From contig CAKQXY010000004.1 of assembly GCA_934292725.1 (NCBI GenBank), positions 1 through 64,000 on the forward strand: a stretch of 64,000 bases of DNA, given 5' to 3'. Below the pieces are notes generated by a model. That model saw nothing but the letters and a program-made list of their open reading frames with translations, did not search any database and was not told where the DNA came from. A program made the position numbers and the translations under genes. Source of the stretch: an uncultured Lachnospiraceae bacterium. Its GTDB lineage: Bacteria; Bacillota; Clostridia; Lachnospirales; Lachnospiraceae. This document shows positions 51,755 through 61,074 of the stretch, in pieces; the first letter of the stretch is position 1; every line of letters begins with the position of its first letter.

Positions 51755-53083
51755 TTATTTATTTAATACTAAATCGTAAGCTGCCTTCATGCCATCCTTC
51801 TCGATTACATCGTAGTACTTCTGTACCATCGGGATCATCTCGGTCAGATCTGCATGCCAGTAGTCCTCTCTCTTCATGATATCCTCTACGCTTGCAGTCT
51901 TCATAAACTCCATGATCTCTGCACCATCGTTTGCCTTATCGGTACGATAGAATGCGATCAATGCTGCCATAGACATTACAAGACCTTCCGGATAATTTCC
52001 GAACTTCTCCTTATGCTCAAGGATGGTCGGAAGTACACGAACCTGGAACTTACTTACAGAGTTCAGTGCGATAGACAGTAACATGTGACGGATAAATGGA
52101 TTTGCGAAACGCTCTAAAACAGCCTTTCCGAAATCAATATCAGTCTGAGTATTTCCAAGAGTCGGAACGATCTCCTCGAAGATGCAGTGCTTTAAGTATC
52201 TGCTTACTGTCTCATCCTTTAAGCACTCGCCTACTGTCTCAAGACCATACAGATAAGCGCCAAGTACCATAGAGGTATGTCCGCCGTTTAAGATACGAAC
52301 CTTTCTCTTCTTGTATGGTGCAACGTCATCAGTCCATACGATGTTGTAGCCAGCCTTGTTGAATGGCAGCTCGTCCTCGTGATGTCCCTGAATTACCCAC
52401 AGATGGAAGATCTCAGCAGTATCAATCAAATTATCGGTGTAGCCTAACTCCTTGCAGATATCAGCAGCCTCTGCTCTTGGATAACCAGTAACGATACGGT
52501 CTACTAAGGTGTTGCAGAAATCGTTTTCGGACAACAGCCAGTTTTTAAACTCATCTCCTAACTCCCACAGATCTGCATACTTTAATACACACTCCTTTAA
52601 GGTGTCTGCATTATGGTCGATCAGCTCACATGGAAGAAGAATGAATCCCTTTAAGCCTGTCTGGAATCTCTTGTATAAGAACTGGGTCAGCTTTGCAGGA
52701 TAAGACTTAGCCGGCTTATCATCTAACTTCTCAGTTCCAAGATACTCAATACCAGCCTCAGTGGTGTTGGATACGATTACACGAAGATCCGGGTTCTCAG
52801 CCAGTGCCATGTATGCATCAAAATCCTCATATGGATTGATACCTCTTGAGATAACATCAACATGAGTATGCTCGATAACTTCCTTGCCGTTCTGAAGTCC
52901 TCTTAAGTACAGATTGTACTCGCAATTCTGATCATTAAGCATATTTACCATACCCTTATCGATTGGCTGAATTACAACAACCTTTCCTTCATACACACCA
53001 GCATCATTCAGCTTCTTGAAGAAGTAATCAACGAAACCACGTAAAAATCCACCTTCACCAAACTGCATTACTGTTTCTTTCAT
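51755..53083 (-). CDS. uxaB: Tagaturonate reductase (442 aa)
   Basis: It reduces D-tagaturonate to D-altronate with NADH. The polyol dehydrogenase fold is seen in QFGEGGFLRGFVDYFFKKL, IVSNTTEAGIEYLG, and VRILNGGHTSMVLGAYL, with GFILLPCELIDHNADTL. These, plus association with uxaA/uxaC, favour tagaturonate over fructuronate reductase. MKETV at 53083 follows GGAGG. It is the first gene of the uronate operon. Confidence 0.93.
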   Translation of the reverse strand: MKETVMQFGEGGFLRGFVDYFFKKLNDAGVYEGKVVVIQPIDKGMVNMLNDQNCEYNLYLRGLQNGKEVIEHTHVDVISRGINPYEDFDAYMALAENPDLRVIVSNTTEAGIEYLGTEKLDDKPAKSYPAKLTQFLYKRFQTGLKGFILLPCELIDHNADTLKECVLKYADLWELGDEFKNWLLSENDFCNTLVDRIVTGYPRAEAADICKELGYTDNLIDTAEIFHLWVIQGHHEDELPFNKAGYNIVWTDDVAPYKKRKVRILNGGHTSMVLGAYLYGLETVGECLKDETVSRYLKHCIFEEIVPTLGNTQTDIDFGKAVLERFANPFIRHMLLSIALNSVSKFQVRVLPTILEHKEKFGNYPEGLVMSMAALIAFYRTDKANDGAEIMEFMKTASVEDIMKREDYWHADLTEMIPMVQKYYDVIEKDGMKAAYDLVLNK

Positions 53084-53156
53084 TATTATAATTTCCTCCA
53101 TTTCTGCTGCAGAGCAGCAAGTTGTGACAAAAAATTTGCCGATATTAAGCCTAAAG

Positions 53157-53417
53157 TTACAGCCCGTCCCAACGGCGCGGTATTCCTGGACAATGTTCGC
53201 TTTTTTTGGCAGCTCTTACTTCTACAAAGCAGCCACATACACGGCACATACCACCAATCAACTTTTCACACTCCTTGCATAATGCAAGACGTGCATCGTA
53301 CTCCACTTTTGAGCACCGAAGTTTTGGAGGAATCGCATCAATCGTTCGCTGTATCCTGTGATACATATCTTCATTTGCCATTTCTCGAAGCAGGCACCTT
53401 TTGCATCGGATATCCAT
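53157..53417 (-). CDS. DUF6171-like zinc-ribbon protein (86 aa)
   Basis: Two cysteine clusters are present (CKRCLLREM near the start, CKECEKLIGGMCRVCGCFVEVRA at 47-69 given here as its key cysteines C47, C50, C58, C61 and C63), then a conserved HCPGIPRRW end. It resembles DUF6171, a small clostridial zinc-binding family of unknown function. It has its own promoter at 53465-53493. Confidence 0.75.
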   Translation of the reverse strand: MDIRCKRCLLREMANEDMYHRIQRTIDAIPPKLRCSKVEYDARLALCKECEKLIGGMCRVCGCFVEVRAAKKSEHCPGIPRRWDGL

Positions 53418-53464
53418 CGATTTCCCCCTATTCTGACCGGTCTTTCGACTCCATACTTAATATT

Positions 53465-53493
53465 ATCATAGCAAAAAAGGTGATGATGTGCAA
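53465..53493 (-). promoter_or_regulatory. Promoter of the DUF6171-like gene
   Basis: On the minus strand TTGCAC (53488-53493), 17 bp, and TATGAT (53465-53470). Confidence 0.6.
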
Positions 53494-53597
53494 GCTTTTT
53501 TCTCAATGTACGTAAATTCATACAAAAAGCAGACCTGTCAATGTAGCACAACTGCTAAAAAATGTATTTTTCTATCCTTTTTGTCTGAATAAACAGT

Positions 53598-56500
53598 TTA
53601 TTTTTCTAACAAGTTCATAATTTCATCTTTATTAAACTGAGTACTGCTGATACCCTCGCCCGAAAGAACCTCCTCAGCCAGATCTTCTTTTACCTGCTGA
53701 AGCTCACAAATTTTTTGCTCAATCGTTTCCTCTGCTATCAGCTGATAGACATTAATTGCATGCTTTTGTCCAATTCGATGTGCACGATCAGTCGCCTGAT
53801 TCTGAGCTGCCTTATTCCACCATGGATCATAATGAATTACAATATCTGCTGCAGTTAGATTGAGTCCAGTACCTCCAGCTTTTAATGAAATACAAAACAC
53901 TGATACTTGATTTTGTGGATTTTGAAACTGCTCCACCATCTCTATGCGTGCCTCTTTTTTTACGCTGCCGTCAATTCGGTAATAATCTATTTTTGCTTTT
54001 TTTAATTCATCGCCAATAAGATCCAGCATGGACGTAAACTGAGAGAATAAAAGAATCTTATGACCTCCGGCAATAGCCTGTGTAATAAGTTCAATACATG
54101 TTTCAAGCTTTGCATTTTCACCCTTATAATTTTCCAAAAGAAGCTCTGGTCCGCAGCAAAGCTGGCGAAGCTTTGTCAGCTCAGCAAGAATCTGAAGCTT
54201 ATTCTGTGCGAAATCCTCGTCGTTTTGATCCTCAAGAAACATTTTCAATCTCTGTGAATGTGCCTGATAAAGCTTTTTTTGTTCACCTGAAAGTGCAACT
54301 GTGACAATCTCCTCCTGTTTTTCCGGAAGCTCCTTTAATACATCCTTTTTCAGTCGGCGAAGGATAAATGGATGAATCATAGCACGAAGGCGTGTCATCG
54401 CATCTTCATCCTTGTCAGAAACAATTGGCGTCTCTATTTCACTTCTAAAACGCGTATAACTATACAAGAATCCAGGCATCAGGTAGTCAAAGATACTCCA
54501 AAGCTCACTTAAGCGATTTTCCATCGGTGTACCTGTAAGTGCCATGCGAAAGCTGCTGTTTACAAGACGCACTGATTTTGCTGCGTGTGTCGTCTGATTT
54601 TTAATATACTGTGCCTCATCAATAATCTCATTTGCAAATACGATATCCTGATACAGCTCGATATCGCGTTTTAACAAATCATACGACGTAATCCACACAT
54701 CTGCATTGCTTGTCTGATTTTTAATAAGCTCCTTTCTCTCATGTGCAGTTCCTGCCATCACACAGACTGACAGCTGCGGCGTAAAACGCTCGACTTCCTT
54801 TTTCCAGTTATAAACAAGTGAGGCTGGAGCAACTATTAATGTGCGAAGCTCGTCTCCCACTTTTCCCTGTTCCTTTTCTGACAAAAGAAATGCCAATATC
54901 TGAATAGTCTTTCCAAGACCCATATCATCAGCTAAAATACCGCCAAAGCCATTTTCTTTTAATGTCTTAATCCAATAAAAGCCGTCTCGCTGATACTCTC
55001 GAAGTACTGATTCAAGTGACTGCGGTACTTCATAATCACCGTTTTCATAACTTCTCATCTTTCCAATTAGCTTTCGATATTCGCGATTTTTCTTAAGTTC
55101 AACTGATTCCTTTTCTGCAAGCAGTTCATCAAGATAAAGTGCCCTAAAAAGTGGCATCTTGATAATATCTTGATTTTTTTTATCGGCATAATTTTTCATC
55201 ACATCTGAGATGGCTGACATTACCTGCTTTTGTTCCTCATTAAAAGTAATAAATGCACCATTTTTCAAGCGATGGTACTTCTTTTTTCTGTCATATGATG
55301 AGAAAATTTCAGCCAGCTCTTCCCTATTAAATTGATTTGATGCCATCGACATCTCAAGAAGACCGCCTGATACTGACACACCGACCTGAAAACTGGCTGA
55401 CGGAACAACGCGAAGCTTCTTCATCGCATCTGTCACATAAATATCGCCATATTTTTGCAGCTTGGGAATAGCCTGAGAAAGAAATGTGAAAATATCTCCC
55501 TCATCACCAGAATAAACTAGAAGACCCTTTTCCTGATCAAACGCATTAAAATACATTTGGATTATCTCTGCTAATCTATGCTCCTCCGTGAAGTTTCGCT
55601 TTTGGCTGTAGCGCTCCTTTCCATAAACATGATACTTTTTCTCACCGTAAATGGCTGCAACATCACATGTAATCATATTTTCCTGCGGAGAATCGAGATA
55701 CAAAGCAATGGTCGGCTTTGGAGGCAGATATTTAGCCGGATCCATGCCAGTATATGTGATTTCCGCCGCGTCTTTAAGATTCGATAGCACATCTCTTGTA
55801 ACTGCTGGCAGATCCTTATCTGATATAAAAAGCTCTTTCTTACTCTGGCACAGTTCAAGAATCTTCTGTACAGCCATCTCTGGTTTTTTCATACGATATA
55901 TGGTATCACCTGACAAAACATAGCTATACTCAAGACTCTCACATAAAATATGATATCGCTCAGCACTTACAGTCGCTCCGTATGTAAGTTTTGTAACTTT
56001 TATCTTTGGACTATATAACTGCTCATCATAAAAAATATTTTTCTTTTCATCAGAAAGCAAACATACGCCATTTGAAGCAATAGTATCCATAAAGTAATCA
56101 ATGCGGCTTCCAAAAACGGAAACAGATCTTGCCTGCTGACTAGACGAAGCATAATAAGAATAATTTGTCCTTCCAGAAGCCTTTTCTGTTAAATATTCCT
56201 CTAAGAAAAACTGAATAATTTTACGTCCGTTTTCGTCAAACAGATTTTCATCTGGAATAAATTTTATATATTTTCCTAACTCAATTGTTTTTTTCTCTGT
56301 CCACTTATAAAAGAACTCATTCAGATCTCGTATTACATATGTTCTCGTCTCACCAACGCGAAGCTCCAATAAAAGACCATCCTTGCATTCACCAATGCAA
56401 CATTTTGCCTGCATTGAAAGCGGCTGTTTTACAGTCTGTTCAACTGGCAATGCCCGCTTTTTGGAGAAGTTTTCTTTTAGAATTTCCATCATTTCTTCAT

Positions 56501-56891
56501 CGGTGCTTTTTAAGATTCCCGGAATGAATGGATCTTCTACATTTGTTTTCTGAATCATTACAGAAAAAATCTCAGACTGCTTAACCACATCTTGACCATA
56601 TATCTCTACAATATACTGCATCACCACCGCTGCCACATGCTCACAGCAAAAATATTGTTTTTGAAAATGACCACACCTGCAAGCTGTCTTCACAAGCTCA
56701 CCATTTTTTTCATCAAGCCAAACTACCGCATTGTAAATGCTTGCTCTCTGCATTTTTAAACTCAGCTTTAAAAATCCATTTTCTTTTGTTTTCTCCAGTG
56801 TCCTTGTGCTATCCTTCAATATATCGATCATTCCATCTGCCAAATCTTCTTTTTTGAAGTCTGCAAGTGCATTTTTTATATTATAACTCAC
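53598..56891 (-). CDS. SWIM-SNF2 family helicase (1097 aa)
   Basis: A SWIM zinc finger (CRCGHFQ...CCEHVAA, about residues 68-85) precedes a large linker and a C-terminal Swi2/Snf2 motor: motif I ILADDMGLGKTIQIL (about 657), motif II IIDEAQ (about 755), LTGTPMENRLSELWSIFDYL, and VFCISLKAGGTGLNLT with TDRAHRIGQKH in the second RecA lobe. These proteins translocate on double-stranded DNA; bacterial ones occur in repair and defence. Its start overlaps the upstream gene by 4 bp. Exact role unknown. Confidence 0.9.
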   Translation of the reverse strand: MSYNIKNALADFKKEDLADGMIDILKDSTRTLEKTKENGFLKLSLKMQRASIYNAVVWLDEKNGELVKTACRCGHFQKQYFCCEHVAAVVMQYIVEIYGQDVVKQSEIFSVMIQKTNVEDPFIPGILKSTDEEMMEILKENFSKKRALPVEQTVKQPLSMQAKCCIGECKDGLLLELRVGETRTYVIRDLNEFFYKWTEKKTIELGKYIKFIPDENLFDENGRKIIQFFLEEYLTEKASGRTNYSYYASSSQQARSVSVFGSRIDYFMDTIASNGVCLLSDEKKNIFYDEQLYSPKIKVTKLTYGATVSAERYHILCESLEYSYVLSGDTIYRMKKPEMAVQKILELCQSKKELFISDKDLPAVTRDVLSNLKDAAEITYTGMDPAKYLPPKPTIALYLDSPQENMITCDVAAIYGEKKYHVYGKERYSQKRNFTEEHRLAEIIQMYFNAFDQEKGLLVYSGDEGDIFTFLSQAIPKLQKYGDIYVTDAMKKLRVVPSASFQVGVSVSGGLLEMSMASNQFNREELAEIFSSYDRKKKYHRLKNGAFITFNEEQKQVMSAISDVMKNYADKKNQDIIKMPLFRALYLDELLAEKESVELKKNREYRKLIGKMRSYENGDYEVPQSLESVLREYQRDGFYWIKTLKENGFGGILADDMGLGKTIQILAFLLSEKEQGKVGDELRTLIVAPASLVYNWKKEVERFTPQLSVCVMAGTAHERKELIKNQTSNADVWITSYDLLKRDIELYQDIVFANEIIDEAQYIKNQTTHAAKSVRLVNSSFRMALTGTPMENRLSELWSIFDYLMPGFLYSYTRFRSEIETPIVSDKDEDAMTRLRAMIHPFILRRLKKDVLKELPEKQEEIVTVALSGEQKKLYQAHSQRLKMFLEDQNDEDFAQNKLQILAELTKLRQLCCGPELLLENYKGENAKLETCIELITQAIAGGHKILLFSQFTSMLDLIGDELKKAKIDYYRIDGSVKKEARIEMVEQFQNPQNQVSVFCISLKAGGTGLNLTAADIVIHYDPWWNKAAQNQATDRAHRIGQKHAINVYQLIAEETIEQKICELQQVKEDLAEEVLSGEGISSTQFNKDEIMNLLEK

Positions 56892-58441
56892 TTTGTTATT
56901 CCTCCTGTAAGCCGCATAAACTCATTCTTCGTATGACCATAATATTGTGGACGTCTGATCGTTGCCTCTAGCTTTTCAAGTGCATCTCCTAAAATCTTCA
57001 CACTGGCTGTTCCATTTATAAAACAATGTCTGTGATTATATACAACCTTCCTTGGACTCTCACCATTAATACATTGCAGCATCATCTCTGTGACTAATTT
57101 ATTTTCATCTTCAAATCTCCTGCAGTTATCGACCAACACAGAAAAAAACATCTTATAATCAGGCAGAGAATAATCAATTCCATCAAACTGCAGTAATTTT
57201 ATCTCCTCTCCACCTGGTATATAATAAGAAATCTCATCAAAGTTTTTTTTCACCTGCTGTATGATCCAATCCTGATCACCTGTAAGCTTAAAAAATACAT
57301 TTGAGGCACTTGACCATATATATCGCCATCGTCCTTCTTTTGCCCGTTCAACAAACATATCCCAATATTGTTTTTTTGCCTCTTGCGTTATGATTTTCTT
57401 ATAATTGGCATCAATTAACGCACTGTAGTGCCAATAACTGGCAAATCCGTAGAGATTCACGCATGCAGCAATTACAGCCTGTGCAACCTGAAAATTTCGA
57501 AGCGAACTTTTTTCTGGCTCTTTCATAAATTTGCCTGCTCCCATTGCAAGTTCAATACTCATATCAACTGTGATAGAACCGCTATAATCTACATCAATAG
57601 AAACCAATCCGTATTTCTCTAACGTTTCATATTCCAAATAGTCTTCGATACTTCTTGAAACCGTTCCACCTGAAGCATACAGTTTTAAAAATACATCAAA
57701 TTCAGTCAAACTAATCTGTTCAAGAATATGTAACATGACATCCGGTTTTTCTACATAATCCTGCAAGATTAGTTCAACTCTTTTTTCCTTTTGAATATTT
57801 GTCGGATGATCCATATCCAAATCTTTTTCAATTTCTTTTAGCTCATCTACTTTCATTTGTTTTAAACTGCCCAGACAGCTTTTCATCTGCAAAAGTGTGG
57901 ATGAATCAAGTTCAATACCTTTTTTACCAGATGCATGATTTCCTTTCGATACACCAAACTCACTAAAAAGTAAATTAAGCTTTAAATTAACAGACTGTTT
58001 CTGAACCTGCAAATCCTGTAAGCTGTACCAGCTATTTGAATAGCGGTTAAATTCTGCTACTTCTTTTCTCCCATTTCCAATATTTGTTCCCTGAAAACGC
58101 AGCAGTATTGGATATTGGACTGTTTTTTCATCATAAAGTCTACTTTCTTTTGGAACAAGTTCAATACGCCACTCCCAGCATACTTTATCATTTTTTTTAA
58201 CGATACATGATAACATTTTTTCCGAATCAGACGCAGACTCATTAAGCATAGTTTCATTAACTTGCTGTGTGTTCTTTAATTGAGCTCCATCTTTAAAAAA
58301 TAAGGTATCAAAACCAGGTGTATCCATATCCACACAGACACAAAGCACCCTATACAATTGCTGTAAGGTAATTTTTTCTGGTACCGCAATCTGCCTTATA
58401 ACATGGGGATTTGAATATTGCAGCGTACATTTTAGTTCCAT
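56888..58441 (-). CDS. pRiA4b ORF-3-like domain protein, SNF2 partner (517 aa)
   Basis: The N-terminal about 100 residues (VIRQIAVPEKITLQQLYRVL...) resemble the IS1096 TnpR/pRiA4b ORF-3-like domain. The remaining 400 residues are largely helical with no motif I recognise. It is translated with the SNF2 gene (4-bp ATGA overlap), so the two likely work together. No membrane or signal sequence. Function unknown. Confidence 0.65.
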   Translation of the reverse strand: MELKCTLQYSNPHVIRQIAVPEKITLQQLYRVLCVCVDMDTPGFDTLFFKDGAQLKNTQQVNETMLNESASDSEKMLSCIVKKNDKVCWEWRIELVPKESRLYDEKTVQYPILLRFQGTNIGNGRKEVAEFNRYSNSWYSLQDLQVQKQSVNLKLNLLFSEFGVSKGNHASGKKGIELDSSTLLQMKSCLGSLKQMKVDELKEIEKDLDMDHPTNIQKEKRVELILQDYVEKPDVMLHILEQISLTEFDVFLKLYASGGTVSRSIEDYLEYETLEKYGLVSIDVDYSGSITVDMSIELAMGAGKFMKEPEKSSLRNFQVAQAVIAACVNLYGFASYWHYSALIDANYKKIITQEAKKQYWDMFVERAKEGRWRYIWSSASNVFFKLTGDQDWIIQQVKKNFDEISYYIPGGEEIKLLQFDGIDYSLPDYKMFFSVLVDNCRRFEDENKLVTEMMLQCINGESPRKVVYNHRHCFINGTASVKILGDALEKLEATIRRPQYYGHTKNEFMRLTGGITK

Positions 58442-58557
58442 CTGTTTTCCTTTCTTCTGTCGATATTCTTTCAGGTATTTCTTCCTGTTTTTATGCCATT
58501 ATACCATTCTGCCTGTGTCTTGTCGAGTGGGTGTCCCATTAACAGTAATCATAATTT

Positions 58558-58612
58558 AGTTGCAGTTCACTGATAAGCCAACATTACAGCAAAGCCCGAA
58601 GGTGAATGGATT
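58558..58612. repeat. Family A truncated copy, inverted
   Basis: TTGCAGTTCACTGATAAGCC...AAGCCCGAAGGTGAATGG is the reverse complement of the right part of copy 3 (32960-33151) with changes. A second fragment (GTGGGTGTCCCATTAACAGTAA, about 58526-58548; two motifs of the copy 1 right end) lies just before. It ends about 10 bp before the metA promoter. Confidence 0.6.
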
Positions 58613-58620
58613 TCATACCA

Positions 58621-58649
58621 TTGACTTTTCCTTTAAACTGCGCTACAAT
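58621..58649 (+). promoter_or_regulatory. SigA-type promoter of metA
   Basis: TTGACT (58621-58626), a 17-bp spacer and TACAAT (58644-58649) end 35 bp before the metA start. No S-box or T-box fits in this short leader. Confidence 0.75.
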
Positions 58650-58684
58650 TTTCATATTGATCATGTGAGAGGAGAAAATTTGTT

Positions 58685-59605
58685 ATGCCTATTCGAATAC
58701 CTGATTCGCTTCCGGCTCATGCCATACTGGAAGCTGAAAATATATTTGTTATGACGGAACACCGTGCTATGCATCAGGATATACGTCCGCTTAATGTTTT
58801 GATTTTGAATCTGATGCCAACAAAAATTGTTACTGAAACACAGCTTCTGCGTAAGCTCTCCAACACACCTCTTCAGATATGTGTTGACTTTTTACAGACA
58901 GCAAGCTACACTTCCACACACACAGACCCAGAGCATTTAAAACAGTTTTATTACACCTTTGACCAGATCAAGGATCGCCGTTATGACGGCATGATTATTA
59001 CTGGTGCACCGCTTGACTATGTGCCATACGAGGAAACAGTCTACTGGGATGAGGTCTGCAAGATCATGGAGTGGACAAAGACACACGTTCACTGTACATT
59101 CCATCTGTGTTGGGGAGCTTATGCCGGACTCTATTATCATTACGGCATTAAAAAATTTGATCTTGACAAGAAATTGTTTGGCATCTTTCCACATCAGATT
59201 TTAAAGAAGACATCACCGTTATTTCGCGGTTTTAATGATGAATTTCTTGCACCTCATTCCCGCGCAACAGATGTGAATGTTTCTGATGTAGCAGCTGTAC
59301 CAGAACTTGAGATAATGGCTCTTACAAAAGAAGGCAGTCTTGCCATTGCTAAGACAAAAGACAGCAGACAGTTCTTTGTCACCTGTCATGCCGAATATGA
59401 TGCCAATACTCTGGCACTTGAGTATAATCGCGATATGGAAAAGGGTCTTACAAGCGTCGATCTTCCAATAAACTATTTCCCAGATGATGATCCGACAAAG
59501 GCCCCCATTGTCACCTGGCGCTCTACAGGACAGCTATTATATTCTAATTGGCTAAATTTCTATGTTTACCAAAGCACTCCTTACGATATCAAAGATATCA
59601 AATAA
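58685..59605 (+). CDS. metA: Homoserine O-acyltransferase MetA (306 aa)
   Basis: It acylates homoserine in methionine synthesis. The catalytic cysteine is in FHLCWGAYAGLYY, and the His and Glu of the triad are in VTCHAEYD. TGAPLDYVPYEETVYWDE contains the glutamate that in Firmicute enzymes is linked to acetyl-CoA use, so homoserine O-acetyltransferase is favoured. GAGGAG precedes the ATG. It is monocistronic. Confidence 0.96.
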   Translation: MPIRIPDSLPAHAILEAENIFVMTEHRAMHQDIRPLNVLILNLMPTKIVTETQLLRKLSNTPLQICVDFLQTASYTSTHTDPEHLKQFYYTFDQIKDRRYDGMIITGAPLDYVPYEETVYWDEVCKIMEWTKTHVHCTFHLCWGAYAGLYYHYGIKKFDLDKKLFGIFPHQILKKTSPLFRGFNDEFLAPHSRATDVNVSDVAAVPELEIMALTKEGSLAIAKTKDSRQFFVTCHAEYDANTLALEYNRDMEKGLTSVDLPINYFPDDDPTKAPIVTWRSTGQLLYSNWLNFYVYQSTPYDIKDIK

Positions 59606-59647
59606 AAAACACAGGTACAAGACATCTGCCTTGTGCCTGTGCTTTTT
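59604..59647. terminator. Bidirectional terminator between metA and MATE gene
   Basis: AAAACACAGGTACAAG and CTTGTGCCTGTGCTTTT pair around a short loop and have A/T tracts on both sides. Confidence 0.9.
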
Positions 59648-61035
59648 TATTTAATTACTTTACTCTTTGCCGCCTTTTTTTCAAATGCATGCGTCCAATC
59701 TGAGAAAATTAAAAACAGTAAAAATACAATGCTGCTGCAGCTCCAGGTCAGCGGATAAGCCCAGCTGATCATTGTAAATTTTGGTATAAACTCTAGTGCT
59801 GTTGTCACATAGACGATTCTAAGTCCACACCAGAAGGCGAGCATTGCTGCCATAGGAATGATTGATTTTCCACAGCCTCGAAGAACACCTGCTGCACAAT
59901 GAGAGAAAGCAAGCAGACAGAAAAACAGCGTTGTCACATGCGCATGCATTTCTCCATATGAAACAGACTGTTCCTCATCTACAAAGAAACGAAGAAGCGG
60001 CTCAATTCCAATATAAAAGCCAATTCCAATCAGCTCTGCCACAGCGACGCCTGTGATAATTCCAAATACGGCACCCTTCTTTGCACGGTTATATTCTTTC
60101 GCACCAAGATTTTGGCTTATAAATGTAGGAAGTGCCATAGACATACATGTAATTGGGAGAAATGCAAATCCCTCAAGCTTACTATATGCACCAACACCAG
60201 CCATCGCAAATGAGCCGAATGAATTGATATTTTTCTGAATAACAATATTTCCAATACTGATAACAGAATTTTGAATACCTGTCGGAAGACCCTGTGTTAT
60301 TACCTCATGCATCATAGGACCATTGTAGTGAAGCTTTTTAAAATCAAGACGTGCGACTCCCTCCATTTTACACATACGATAAATGCACATTACTGCGCTT
60401 ACGCCCTGCGCAATGATTGTTGCCGCTGCTGCGCCGCCTACACCCCAGTGGAAAACAGCAACAAATAATAAATCAAGCGCTACATTGATTACAGATGAAA
60501 TAAACAGATAGTACAGCGGATGAAGGCTGTCACCAAGCGCTCTCATGATTGACATACCAATATTATACATGATAATAGTAGATACGCCTGCGAAATAGAC
60601 GCGCAGATACAATAGTGATGCCGGAAGCACATTCTCTGGTGTCTGCATCAAACGAAGCAAAACTGGAATCAAAATAAGTCCTACAATAGTAGAAAGTACT
60701 GATGCGATAAGTCCAAATAAAAAGTTTGTATGGATGGCAACTTCCACGCTTTTTTCATCACGTGCACCAAAATATTTTGAAATAACAACGCCTCCTCCAA
60801 TGGCAATTCCATTAAAAAAGCCAATAATTAAAAAGGTTAGACTTCCTGCTGAGCTGACTGCTGCAAATGAATCGTTATCTGCAAAATTTCCTACAACCCA
60901 TGCATCTGCCACATTGTAAAACTGCTGCAGCAGCTGGCCTAAAAATAATGGAATAGCAAATGATAAAATTCCTTTTGCTATTGACCCTTCTGTCAGCAAG
61001 CCTACATTTTTCTTTCCTTTCGCCGTTATTCCCAT
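59647..61035 (-). CDS. MATE-family efflux transporter (462 aa)
   Basis: About 12 membrane helices in two homologous halves are visible. The entry FAIPLFLGQLLQQFYNVADAWVVGNF and the half-repeat SVISIGNIVIQKNINSFG are typical of MATE Na+/H+-coupled drug exporters (NorM/DinF type). Length is typical. It is followed by the shared terminator with metA. Substrate is unknown. Confidence 0.93.
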   Translation of the reverse strand: MGITAKGKKNVGLLTEGSIAKGILSFAIPLFLGQLLQQFYNVADAWVVGNFADNDSFAAVSSAGSLTFLIIGFFNGIAIGGGVVISKYFGARDEKSVEVAIHTNFLFGLIASVLSTIVGLILIPVLLRLMQTPENVLPASLLYLRVYFAGVSTIIMYNIGMSIMRALGDSLHPLYYLFISSVINVALDLLFVAVFHWGVGGAAAATIIAQGVSAVMCIYRMCKMEGVARLDFKKLHYNGPMMHEVITQGLPTGIQNSVISIGNIVIQKNINSFGSFAMAGVGAYSKLEGFAFLPITCMSMALPTFISQNLGAKEYNRAKKGAVFGIITGVAVAELIGIGFYIGIEPLLRFFVDEEQSVSYGEMHAHVTTLFFCLLAFSHCAAGVLRGCGKSIIPMAAMLAFWCGLRIVYVTTALEFIPKFTMISWAYPLTWSCSSIVFLLFLIFSDWTHAFEKKAAKSKVIK

Positions 61036-61074
61036 TTTTATTTCCTCCCTGTTTTCCCCGACAATAGCGGTGTT

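Noticed and set aside
58650..58684. SAM riboswitch or T-box before metA
   Set aside because: The promoter leaves a leader of only about 30 nt, too short for either.
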